Assembly: GCA_018267625.1 (NCBI GenBank)
Contig: JAFDYC010000031.1
Coordinates: 1-34,490 of the forward strand
Direction: 5' to 3'
Length of the DNA stretch: 34,490 nucleotides
Source of the DNA: Bacteroidota bacterium
GTDB taxonomy: Bacteria > Bacteroidota > Bacteroidia > Chitinophagales > Chitinophagaceae
Shown here: in pieces, positions 1 through 7,144 of the stretch
How the letters are laid out: every line of letters begins with the position of its first letter
Position numbering within the stretch: position 1 is the stretch's first letter
Notes under the pieces: model-generated
What the model was told of the DNA's origin: nothing
The model's database searches: none
The model's input: the letters and a program-made list of their open reading frames with translations, nothing else
Position numbers and translations under genes: made by a program

Positions 1-1
1 G

Positions 2-55
2 CAGCTTCGCAGCGGCGATGGCTGGCGGCAGGGCTATAAGCTGATGAAGGAGTAG
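2..55 (+). CDS. C-terminal tail of a probable T9SS type A sorting-domain protein (partial)
   Basis: An open frame enters from the left edge and stops at 53-55. It encodes 17 residues ending in GWRQGYKLMKE. A Leu-Arg-x-Gly-Asp-Gly turn followed by a Lys-rich end is how type A Por secretion-system sorting tails usually finish. The reading frame runs into a strong terminator 30 nt later, which supports a real gene end. The rest of the gene lies outside the window, so the main function cannot be judged. The T9SS assignment is inference from a short tail. Confidence 0.5.
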   Translation, partial: QLRSGDGWRQGYKLMKE

Positions 56-85
56 GGGAGAGTGGTACAATACGGAACCATGAGG

Positions 86-117
86 GACCGTCTCTACTGT
101 TGAGGCGGTCTTTTTTT
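86..117 (+). terminator. Rho-independent terminator
   Basis: A 9-bp stem (86-94 paired with 102-110, one G-T wobble) with a 7-nt loop is followed at once by seven T residues (111-117). It lies 30 nt after the stop codon of the partial gene at the left edge. Confidence 0.85.
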
Positions 118-680
118 AGCCGGCTTTCGAAATGCCGGGCGTTGAGTGTTTGCTGACCAAAAAGTAGTTCCATTCGGCCTGCTGCCTCAAGGGGGCGGAT
201 ATCCTAAGTTTCCGGACGAGTCCTTTCCGGCTATCAACACCCTGGAATTTATTGTAAATGGCCCTGAATCAACAGGTTTAATAATGTTTAATGTTCTGTT
301 GGACGGACAATTTTCCAGCCCGAAAGGTATAGGGCTGCGGGGTAGAATTTCGTCATATCCTGCTTATTCTCAGCAGTTTGATAGTTGTTTTTTGAGTATT
401 TATTCGGCAATCAGCTTGTTTTCAATCGGTTAACCGATAGTTGCTTCGTGGTTAAGCGCTGTGTGAATTTATGTTTGGAAGAAAGCGGTCTGTTACGTTT
501 GTCTCTGTCACTCAGGTGGAATCAACGCTTTTTTCGATTTACTCGAATTGAATATATCAGATGAGGAATCCCTGGGTTTGTTACCAAGATGGCCTTAACA
601 CAAATTGCTTTTTTTCAAGCCTGCCCCGATTTCTTTCCCCGGGCGAGAGGCAGATAAGATATTTCAAACTCTTTTTTTCT
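118..680. other. Long intergenic stretch upstream of the fibre cluster
   Basis: About 560 nt lie between the terminator and the leader of the first DUF4402 gene. A 95-codon frame at 146-433 starts with GTG, has no recognisable family and no signal peptide, and I do not believe it is a gene. The stretch holds two TAnnTTTG elements at 470-501 and otherwise nothing I can name. Its length suggests a long untranslated leader or a regulatory region for the cluster downstream. Confidence 0.5.
470..509 (+). promoter_or_regulatory. Candidate promoter(s) of the DUF4402/chaperone/usher cluster
   Basis: Two matches to the Bacteroidota -7 consensus TAnnTTTG are visible: TATGTTTG at 470-477 and TACGTTTG at 494-501. 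The second continues as TACGTTTGTCTCTGTC, nearly identical to the element upstream of the giant surface protein (16522-16537). I do not see a well-spaced -33 TTG. If used, the leader would be about 210 nt. Confidence 0.35.
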
Positions 681-715
681 AACCAAACCAACCAAAGCCA
701 ACCAAAAACAACCAA
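681..715 (+). repeat. Degenerate AACCA tandem repeat in the 5' leader
   Basis: Directly upstream of the first DUF4402 start codon the leader repeats AACCA about six times, separated by 0-3 extra A or G/C residues. It ends two bases before the ATG at 718. It is purine/C-only and therefore probably unstructured, so it may help ribosome access in a gene without an obvious Shine-Dalgarno sequence. Confidence 0.6.
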
Positions 716-717
716 GT

Positions 718-1242
718 ATGAAAAATCTGACCATCAAAGCCGCTGCTCTTGCCTTCGTAGTCATCGCCTGCGGTATGTCGCAGAAGTCATTCGCTCAAGC
801 CAGCGCTACTGCTTCTGCCAGTGCTACGATTGTAACTCCGATTACAATCACTAAGAATGTGGATATGAACTTCGGTAATGCTGCCGTACAGGCTGCAACC
901 GGTGGTACTGTCGTACTGGCTCCTGCCGGCACTCGTACTGCTACCTCTGGTGTCACGCTTCCTGCCGTAACGGGAACCGTAGCAGCCGCTTCTTTCGATG
1001 TTGCCGGTCAGGCTAACTATACGTATGCTATCACCCTGCCTACTTCTGTAACCATTACGGATGGTGGTTCGAATAGCATGACAGTGAACACCTTCACTTC
1101 CAGCCCCTCATCAACCGGTACCCTTTCGTCAACTGGTACACAAACCTTAACGGTTGGTGCAACCCTCAACGTCACAGCAGGTCAGGCCTCTGGTACTTAT
1201 ACCACAGGTACCCCCTTCACGGTTACAGTAAACTATAACTAA
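718..1242 (+). CDS. DUF4402 family secreted protein, probable major fibre subunit
   Basis: The 174-residue protein has a clear signal peptide ending SFA-QA near residue 26. The mature chain starts with an alternating run of small residues (ASATASASAT) and then the typical DUF4402 opening, ITITKNVDMNFG. It ends with the family-typical strand VTVNYN. DUF4402 proteins are small beta-sandwich secreted proteins of unknown exact role. A PapD-like chaperone, a second DUF4402 protein and an usher-like protein follow on the same strand, so I infer that this is the main structural subunit of a surface fibre. A strong terminator directly after it would allow much higher expression than the rest of the cluster. 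Low-charge, Ser/Thr/Ala/Gly-rich composition fits a polymerising surface protein. The family call is fairly sure; the fibre role is inference. Confidence 0.8.
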   Translation: MKNLTIKAAALAFVVIACGMSQKSFAQASATASASATIVTPITITKNVDMNFGNAAVQAATGGTVVLAPAGTRTATSGVTLPAVTGTVAAASFDVAGQANYTYAITLPTSVTITDGGSNSMTVNTFTSSPSSTGTLSSTGTQTLTVGATLNVTAGQASGTYTTGTPFTVTVNYN

Positions 1243-1294
1243 GAAGGGCAGGCTTGTTGTGCGGGTTTCGAAAGATGCCCGTCGGTATTACCCA

Positions 1295-1336
1295 CCGGAA
1301 ACGCTGTCCTAAACAAGCAGCGTTTCCGGCTTTTTT
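1295..1336 (+). terminator. Strong intra-cluster terminator after the first subunit gene
   Basis: A perfect 12-bp inverted repeat (1295-1306 and 1318-1329) with an 11-nt loop is followed by C and six T residues (1331-1336). It sits 52 nt after the subunit stop and 92 nt before the chaperone start. Partial termination here would keep subunit mRNA high and chaperone/usher mRNA low. Confidence 0.9.
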
Positions 1337-1428
1337 AGACAAAGATTTTTCCAGTGTCGGATTTTTTTCAAAAGCAAACAGGCTCTTAGCTCCTACACTT
1401 TTCAGACAAATATTTAAGCAAAACAAGT

Positions 1429-2307
1429 ATGGCTTACGACTCAGCATTTTCAGCCGAAACGGGAATTCAAAGCAGAAGCCTGCCTTGGCGGGCTGCCGCT
1501 TTCTGGATACTCCTTTCCCTGCTGCCCTCCTTTGCTGCGGTAGCGCAGGGGAATTTGTTGGTCACGCCCCGCCGGCTGGTGTTTGAAGGCGGGCCGAGAG
1601 TTCGGGAACTGAACCTGGCCAATACGGGCAAAGACACGGCACGCTATGCGATTTCCATGATGGAAATCCGGATGAAAGAGGATGGAAGTTTTGAACAAAT
1701 CAATAGCCCGGATTCCGGGCAACGCTTCGCCAGTAACAACCTGCGCATTTATCCAAGGGCTATCTACATTCCACCGGGAGGCGCTCAGGTTGTCAAGGTG
1801 CAGCTTATCAATGCAGACCAATTGAGCGAGGGGGAATACCGCTCGCATGTCTATATCCGCTCCATCCCTATGGAGCCAGCATTAGGCGATTCTACAGCGC
1901 CGAAAACTCAGGACCTGACCGTGAAGCTGACAGCCATTTTTGGCATCAGCATTCCGGCTATTATCCGTGTTGGTGAAAACAACACGCAGGTGAGTGTGTC
2001 GAATCCATCGTTTGTGATGCTGGATGATAAGACACCTCAGCTCAGTATCGTATTAAGACGTAACGGGAATATGTCTTCTTATGGAAACATCACGGTGGAT
2101 TTTATCAAGGACAATGGGAAGACGGTGCAGGTAGGCATCGTCAAGGGCATTGCCATTTATACGCCGAATACGATTCGCCGCTTCCATATGACGTTGGATA
2201 ATAATCACAAGGTGGACTATCATGAGGGTACGCTGCGTATCCGTTACAGCTCTGAAAAAGATGCCCAACGGGAAAATTTTTCTGAAACCACACTAGCACT
2301 CCAATAA
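1429..2307 (+). CDS. PapD-like periplasmic pilus chaperone
   Basis: The 292-residue protein has an N-terminal signal sequence (hydrophobic core at about residues 24-39, likely cleavage AVA-QG). The mature part opens with LLVTPRRLVFEGG, like the first strand of PapD-type chaperones with an Arg near the start. It continues with an N-domain strand NLANTGKDTARYAISM. Then comes a chaperone-like segment at about residues 106-145 (IPPGGAQVVKVQL, then EGEYRSHVYIRSIP) and ISIPAIIRVG before a second Ig-like domain. In known pathways such chaperones lend a strand to subunits and deliver them to the usher. The neighbours are DUF4402 genes on both sides and an usher-like gene. The start context AACAAGTATG resembles that of the first subunit gene. 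Sequence similarity to classical chaperones is weak, but the domain layout is convincing. Confidence 0.75.
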   Translation: MAYDSAFSAETGIQSRSLPWRAAAFWILLSLLPSFAAVAQGNLLVTPRRLVFEGGPRVRELNLANTGKDTARYAISMMEIRMKEDGSFEQINSPDSGQRFASNNLRIYPRAIYIPPGGAQVVKVQLINADQLSEGEYRSHVYIRSIPMEPALGDSTAPKTQDLTVKLTAIFGISIPAIIRVGENNTQVSVSNPSFVMLDDKTPQLSIVLRRNGNMSSYGNITVDFIKDNGKTVQVGIVKGIAIYTPNTIRRFHMTLDNNHKVDYHEGTLRIRYSSEKDAQRENFSETTLALQ

Positions 2308-2361
2308 CCAGAATATCCAGCTTTTGTTGCCCTGAAGTTTGAGGAAGAGTTGCGTTGAGCT

Positions 2362-2889
2362 ATGATTTTTTGTTTGAAAACCCTCTTGCGCCAATCTGGT
2401 AAACCACTATCCCTGATGGTGGCTTTTGTGTTTGTTGTTCTGGGTTCGGCAAAGGCTCAGGTGCAACCTCCCAGGCCCTTGTCTGTGTATGTCAATCCGG
2501 CACAGCCGCTCAGCTTTGGTGCTTTCTATCAAGGCCCGCTTGGAGGTTCGATAAGCGTTGCTCCTACAGGCTCGCGATCTTCCACTGGAGATGTAGTGCA
2601 GGCAGGCTTTGGCTACAGCTTCTCACCGGCCATGTTTGAAGTGGAAGGTTTGCCGGGCACCATCGTCTCCATTCTGAATGGCCCGGATGTCACGCTGACG
2701 GGCAGTAACGGGGGCAGCATGTTGCTCCATATTGGTGCTTCCAGCCCTTCCAGCCCTTTTATCCTGACGACCACCCCGCCATCCCGAACGGTAGTCAATA
2801 TCGGGGGCACCCTCACGGTGGGATCGCCCGCATCAAACCCTGCCGGCAGCTACAACGGCACCTTCACCATCACGTTCATCGAACAATAA
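2362..2889 (+). CDS. DUF4402-like secreted protein, probable minor subunit or tip
   Basis: The 175-residue protein has a signal peptide ending AKA-QV near residue 33. The mature chain has the DUF4402 pattern: an early LSFGAF strand, GGSISVAPTGSRS, a middle FEVEGLPGTIVSI strand, and a final GTFTITF. Unlike the first subunit it lacks the alternating Ala/Ser/Thr N-terminus and starts with a Pro-rich stretch. The stop codon is 7 nt before the usher start, so the two are probably cotranscribed and translationally linked. I infer a minor, anchoring or tip subunit. The family assignment rests on pattern and context, since identity to the first subunit is low. Confidence 0.7.
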   Translation: MIFCLKTLLRQSGKPLSLMVAFVFVVLGSAKAQVQPPRPLSVYVNPAQPLSFGAFYQGPLGGSISVAPTGSRSSTGDVVQAGFGYSFSPAMFEVEGLPGTIVSILNGPDVTLTGSNGGSMLLHIGASSPSSPFILTTTPPSRTVVNIGGTLTVGSPASNPAGSYNGTFTITFIEQ

Positions 2890-2896
2890 CCAGGTT

Positions 2897-5608
2897 TTGA
2901 TCACCTCGCTATCCTATAGGGCAAGAAAGAGCTCCCAAAAAACGGGGCACTTCCTGCTTGTGCTGGCGATGGCCCTGATGGTGTGTACGCCTGCTCATGC
3001 GGTGCATAAGGAAGATCCCGGTTCGCCGGCAAAAAAGAAAGGCCCGGGACCTACGGGGCCTGCAAAAACGCCGGGCACTGCTCCTGCTATCCCCAGCTTC
3101 GACGACCTGTTTAGCGGCGACCCCGGCGGCCCGGGCTACGATGAGACCTCTATACTCCTGAATGTGCAGCGCATCGGCAACACCGAAATGGCAGCAGTCA
3201 TTAAAGGGAAGACGGTCTATCTGCCGATTGTGGAACTCTTCCGGTACCTGAAAATTAAGGTGGAGACGACGCCTGGCTTCGACTCGGTAACGGGATATTT
3301 TATCAACCCCGAGACGCGGTACTGTATTGACAACAACCGCTTCCAAATCCGGTATCAAAATAAGGTCCTTCAATTGGAACCCAGTGACCTCATCCAGACA
3401 GAAACAAACCTTTATCTGCGGGCAGATTATTTCAGGGTCTTTGGCCTGAACAGCAGCTTCAGCTTCACATCACTAACGGTGCAAATGAGCGCCAGCGTGG
3501 AATTGCCGGCCATACGTGAATTACAATTAGCCCAACTGCACCGAAACCTGAGCCGCCTGCGGGGCGATGTGGTTGCCGATACCTTTATTCAGCGCGACTA
3601 TCCCAGGTTTCGGTTCGGTGCGCTGGACTGGACGCTGAACACAACCCAGCAAAACAACGGAATCAGTGATGTGCGTGCGGGGGTGGCCTTGGGGAGTATG
3701 CTGGCCGGCGGGGAGCTGAACCTTTCGCTGAATTACAGCAGCATGATGGGCCTGGATAAACGTCAGCAATTCTACCAGTGGCGCTACGTGAATAATAACA
3801 ATGAGCTGCTCCGGCAGTTCAGTGTGGGGCGCATCTATGCCCGAACAACGGCTACCATTCTCGACCCCGTGCTGGGGGTGCAGGTCACGAATGCACCGAC
3901 CACCTACCGCAAGTCTGCCGGCAGTTATCGCCTGAGCCGGTTCACGGAACCCGGCTGGACGGTGGAGCTATACGTCAATAATGTGCTGGTGGATTTCACG
4001 AAAGCCGATGCCTCAGGCTTTTTCAGTTTCGATGTGCCCTTAGTATATGGCAGCTCCAGCATCCGGCTGCGTTATTACGGGCCTTACGGCGAAGAGCGAA
4101 ATTGGGAAGACAATATCATCATGCCATTCAATTTCTTACCCAAAAAAGAATTTGAATACACTGTCAGTGCCGGCTTGGTACAGGATAGCCTGAACAGCCG
4201 CCTGGCCCGCGCGAGCCTGAGTTATGGCGTATCCAGGATCATGACCGTGAGCGCAGGGAATGAATACCTCTCTTCCGTCAAATCGGGCAGCAATATGCCC
4301 TTTGCTACCCTTTCCTTACGCCCGATTTCCAACCTCTTGATGATTGCCGATTATGTCCATAGCGTGAAGGGCAGTGTCATGCTAAGCTATCGCCTGCCGG
4401 GCAATGGGCAAATAGAGCTGGACTGGACAAAGTATGACCCGAGCCAGCGGGCACTGATGTACAACTACCTCGAAGAACGAAAACTGAGCTTCTCCATTCC
4501 TTTTTCGCATAAGCGTTTCAGCGGCATGACCCGGCTCCTGCTCAACCAGATATTAATTTCTCAGTACACCAAGTATGACCGTGCGGAGTGGCTGGTATCG
4601 GCTGCTTACAAAAATGTGAGTGTGAACCTCAACACCTACATGATCTCTGCCGGTGCACAAGACCCGCCCCAGTTCAATCCCTACATCTATACGAATCTTT
4701 CGATGGCCCTGCGGGTCTGGAAAGGGCTCACGCTGATGCCCGAAGCACAATACAGCTTCAAAGACCAACGCATCCTCTCCGCCAAGTGTGTCGTCGAGCA
4801 ATACCTGCTCAACCGGGGCTATATCAACTTCAGCATCGAGCAAAACCTGATGAACAATGGCTTTGGCATGAGTGCCGGCATTCGCTACGATCTTTCCGGG
4901 GCACGGGTAGGGGTTGCTGCCAGTCGCTACAACGACATATACACACTGACGGCAACGGCTTCGGGCAGTATGGTGTTCGATCCCCGCAGCCACTACACAG
5001 GCCTGAGCAACCGAACATCTGTAGGCCGCGGCGGTATCAGCATCACCCCCTTCTTAGACCTCAACTACAACGGCGTCCGGGATGCCGGCGAACCCAAAGT
5101 GCAAGGCCTGCACGCCAGCATCAACAGCGGCCATGTGAAGTATTCTTCCAGGGATACCACCATCCGCGTCGTTGACCTGGAGCCGTACACGAACTATTTC
5201 TTAGACCTCAGCCAAAACACTTTTGAAAATATCAACTGGCAAATCCGGAAAAAGACGATGAACGTTGCCGTCAGCCCGAATGAACTCCATCAGATTAATG
5301 TGCCCGTTGAGGTGATGAACGAGGTGTCGGGCACCGTCTATCTGCGCGACAGCTTGGGTAGAAGGCATATCGGCCGCATGGAAGTTGAAATCCGCCGGGC
5401 CGATGGCAGCCTCGTGACCAGTATCCAAAGTGAAGGCGATGGCTACTTCAGCTACATGGGCCTTCACCCGGGCGACTACTTCCTGGGTATAAATGAAAAA
5501 CAGCTCCGTAAGCTGAACATGAAAGGACCTGCCGTACGCAAAATCCATATCAAATCTTCAGGTGAAGGTGTCTTCGTGGACGACCAGAATCTGGAAATTT
5601 CCCGATAG
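2897..5608 (+). CDS. Usher-like outer-membrane assembly protein
   Basis: This 903-residue protein begins at a TTG, the only start that keeps the whole signal peptide (core LLVLAMALMV, cleavage AHA-V). A disordered Pro/Gly/Lys linker follows (about residues 38-75), then a globular N-terminal region (about 75-205) and a long run of amphipathic strands typical of an outer-membrane barrel (about 220-710). At about 340-400 is a plug-like module: GWTVELYVNNVLVDF, then SGFFSFDVPLVYGSSSIRL and YYGPYGEE, the pattern of fimbrial usher plugs. The C-terminus has two Ig-like modules: one opening DLNYNGVRDAGEP (about 714-775), as in SdrD-B or alpha-fimbrial usher ends, and one with GDGYFSYMGLHPGDY (about 810-870). 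Chaperone and subunit genes sit directly upstream. It could be a distant usher clade or another barrel exporter; usher is the best fit. Confidence 0.7.
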   Translation: MITSLSYRARKSSQKTGHFLLVLAMALMVCTPAHAVHKEDPGSPAKKKGPGPTGPAKTPGTAPAIPSFDDLFSGDPGGPGYDETSILLNVQRIGNTEMAAVIKGKTVYLPIVELFRYLKIKVETTPGFDSVTGYFINPETRYCIDNNRFQIRYQNKVLQLEPSDLIQTETNLYLRADYFRVFGLNSSFSFTSLTVQMSASVELPAIRELQLAQLHRNLSRLRGDVVADTFIQRDYPRFRFGALDWTLNTTQQNNGISDVRAGVALGSMLAGGELNLSLNYSSMMGLDKRQQFYQWRYVNNNNELLRQFSVGRIYARTTATILDPVLGVQVTNAPTTYRKSAGSYRLSRFTEPGWTVELYVNNVLVDFTKADASGFFSFDVPLVYGSSSIRLRYYGPYGEERNWEDNIIMPFNFLPKKEFEYTVSAGLVQDSLNSRLARASLSYGVSRIMTVSAGNEYLSSVKSGSNMPFATLSLRPISNLLMIADYVHSVKGSVMLSYRLPGNGQIELDWTKYDPSQRALMYNYLEERKLSFSIPFSHKRFSGMTRLLLNQILISQYTKYDRAEWLVSAAYKNVSVNLNTYMISAGAQDPPQFNPYIYTNLSMALRVWKGLTLMPEAQYSFKDQRILSAKCVVEQYLLNRGYINFSIEQNLMNNGFGMSAGIRYDLSGARVGVAASRYNDIYTLTATASGSMVFDPRSHYTGLSNRTSVGRGGISITPFLDLNYNGVRDAGEPKVQGLHASINSGHVKYSSRDTTIRVVDLEPYTNYFLDLSQNTFENINWQIRKKTMNVAVSPNELHQINVPVEVMNEVSGTVYLRDSLGRRHIGRMEVEIRRADGSLVTSIQSEGDGYFSYMGLHPGDYFLGINEKQLRKLNMKGPAVRKIHIKSSGEGVFVDDQNLEISR

Positions 5609-5804
5609 TTTTTCCAGAAAAAATCCGTCGGGAATCCAGACTGATTCTTGGGGTACTTAGAGAGTTTTTTGTTCGTCAGCCCGATTTTCATAAATCAGCA
5701 CTCGTTGCAGCCTTCCCGGATACAAGTTGAGGATCGGTTGCAAAGAAGCTCCTCAGGGCCAGAGGCGGGCTAAATATTTCTGCAATCGAGCTTGAAGGGG
5801 CATG

Positions 5805-5832
5805 AAAAAAGGCTGCCTGATTTCGGCAGCCT
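5805..5832 (-). terminator. Rho-independent terminator (minus strand)
   Basis: A perfect 8-bp stem (5810-5817 with 5825-5832) and 7-nt loop is followed on the minus strand by six T residues. It lies 24 nt after the stop of the minus-strand beta-barrel gene and ends that transcript. Confidence 0.85.
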
Positions 5833-5855
5833 CTGTTGGTTCTGTAGTAATCGTT

Positions 5856-6635
5856 TTACCAGTCGTTCTTCGAAAATTTCCAGGACATCGGCATGATGAT
5901 AATCGAAAACATCGTGGTGCCGGTTGAGGTAAACTTCGTCTCTTCAAAATTTCCGGGGATGTTGATGGAGGAGTTGATGTAGTCCACCTTGCCTGCTAGG
6001 TAGGTGAGTCGCAGCTTGACGCAAAGGCCTGCAAAGATGCCGGCTTCGGCCTTCAGATAGGGGCGGGCATAGAACTTGAGGCCGCCATTGTCGCGGTAAA
6101 TCGTTGCGTTCATCGAGGGAAATACTCCGGCACCGAAGGAGTAGCAGAGCTTCTCGCTTTTGCTGAATAGGGCATCGCTGCCCCATTTGTAATCGAAGCC
6201 TATAGGCAGTGCAAACTCAACCGTACCTCCCGAGGGGGAACTGCCGGCGGTGAGGGTGTCGCTAAGCATGGAATAGCTGAAGAAATTTCCTTCCCAGAGG
6301 TAGCCGTTGTACATATAGCCAATAGTTAAGGCCAGTCTGCTTTTTTCCGCCAGTCTCATGAGGGGAAAATAGTAACCGGCATAGGCGCCAAAGCCCGCAC
6401 TGCTGGTGATGCGTTTAGAGAATGAGGTGTCCGAGAGGAGGCCGGTACCTTCATCATACTTCCGGGCCCGATAGCTGAATTCGGCGGTGCCGATGGGATA
6501 AGTATAACCTACTTCGGCGCACTTGGGGCCACGGGGGACAGGGTAATAATAGCCGATGTAGGAGTGTGAGGAAAACTGGGCAAATGCACCGGTACTTAGT
6601 GTGATTAAAAGTGTACTGAGTAAGAGTTTGTGCAT
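5856..6635 (-). CDS. Outer-membrane beta-barrel protein, paralogue of the 7141-7941 gene
   Basis: The 259-residue protein has a signal peptide (MHKLLLSTLLITLSTGAFA) and then alternating aromatic/small strands typical of an 8-12-stranded outer-membrane barrel. It shares ordered motifs with the gene at 7141-7941: Gx-Tyr-x-Tyr-Leu-Trp, Gly-x-Asp-Ala-Leu/Met near the middle, GVFPSMNAT against GVMPSISAT, and VKLRLTYLAGK against AKLRLQYSLGK. The two are therefore diverged duplicates. No catalytic motif is visible and I cannot name a substrate. A TTG-N20-TATCTTCG promoter lies just upstream, and a terminator follows. Confidence 0.65.
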   Translation of the reverse strand: MHKLLLSTLLITLSTGAFAQFSSHSYIGYYYPVPRGPKCAEVGYTYPIGTAEFSYRARKYDEGTGLLSDTSFSKRITSSAGFGAYAGYYFPLMRLAEKSRLALTIGYMYNGYLWEGNFFSYSMLSDTLTAGSSPSGGTVEFALPIGFDYKWGSDALFSKSEKLCYSFGAGVFPSMNATIYRDNGGLKFYARPYLKAEAGIFAGLCVKLRLTYLAGKVDYINSSINIPGNFEETKFTSTGTTMFSIIIMPMSWKFSKNDW

Positions 6636-6661
6636 GCGCGAAAAGAGTTGAGTATGAAGGG

Positions 6662-6692
6662 CGAAGATACAGGTGCTTCAAAATTTTAACAA
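6662..6692 (-). promoter_or_regulatory. Promoter of the minus-strand beta-barrel gene
   Basis: On the minus strand TTG (6692-6690) is followed after exactly 20 nt by TATCTTCG (6669-6662), close to the Bacteroidota -33/-7 pattern TTG/TAnnTTTG with T-to-C at one site. It would give a leader of about 20 nt to the start at 6635. Confidence 0.5.
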
Positions 6693-6739
6693 TGCATTTT
6701 TAATGTGCTTCCTGTAAGCACTAACCGTACATTTCCCCT

Positions 6740-7144
6740 GTGGAATTTTTCATTTCTACTGCATTATTTATCGGCGAAAGTTTGGGAAAAGGCAGGGGTG
6801 TTTTTGCGGCGCAGCCTATTGAGGCAGGCCAGGTGGTCGAGTGTTCGCCAGTGCTTGTGATGGATGCTGCGGCGCGGGTGCTTTTAGATCAGACCCTGCT
6901 CCACGACTATATTTTCGAATGGCTGCCGGAAGGGCGTCAGGAATGCTGTGTTGCCCTGGGCTATCTCTCGCTCTACAATCACTCTTATGCTTCCAACTGC
7001 GAATACCTCATGAACTATGAGCGGCAGATGATGAGCATTCATGCGGTACGTCCAATAGCCAAAGGGGAAGAGCTGACTATCAACTACAACGGCGACTGGA
7101 ATGATCCGTCGCCGTTGTGGTTTAAAGCGGTGGAAGACGATTAG
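6740..7144 (+). CDS. Small SET-domain protein (putative protein lysine methyltransferase)
   Basis: The 134-residue protein is almost only a SET domain. It has GKGRGVFA at residues 16-23 (first SET strand), LYNHSYASNCEY at 78-89 containing the Asn-His-Ser cofactor-pocket motif, and KGEELTINY at 108-116 with the catalytic-region Tyr116. The start is GTG, and no better in-frame start was found. SET enzymes transfer methyl from S-adenosylmethionine to lysine; bacterial substrates are mostly unknown. It lacks the Cys-rich post-SET zinc region. It is transcribed away from the 5856-6635 gene and converges on the 7141-7941 gene, sharing its stop-codon bases. The fold is sure, the substrate unknown. 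Confidence 0.85.
   Translation: MEFFISTALFIGESLGKGRGVFAAQPIEAGQVVECSPVLVMDAAARVLLDQTLLHDYIFEWLPEGRQECCVALGYLSLYNHSYASNCEYLMNYERQMMSIHAVRPIAKGEELTINYNGDWNDPSPLWFKAVEDD

Noticed and set aside
146..433. 95-codon plus-strand frame in the first intergenic region
   Set aside because: GTG start, no family pattern, no signal peptide and no conserved composition; treated as noncoding leader.
4588..5175. 195-codon second plus frame inside the usher-like gene
   Set aside because: Arg/His/Pro-rich composition typical of an out-of-frame shadow; the main frame continues unbroken.
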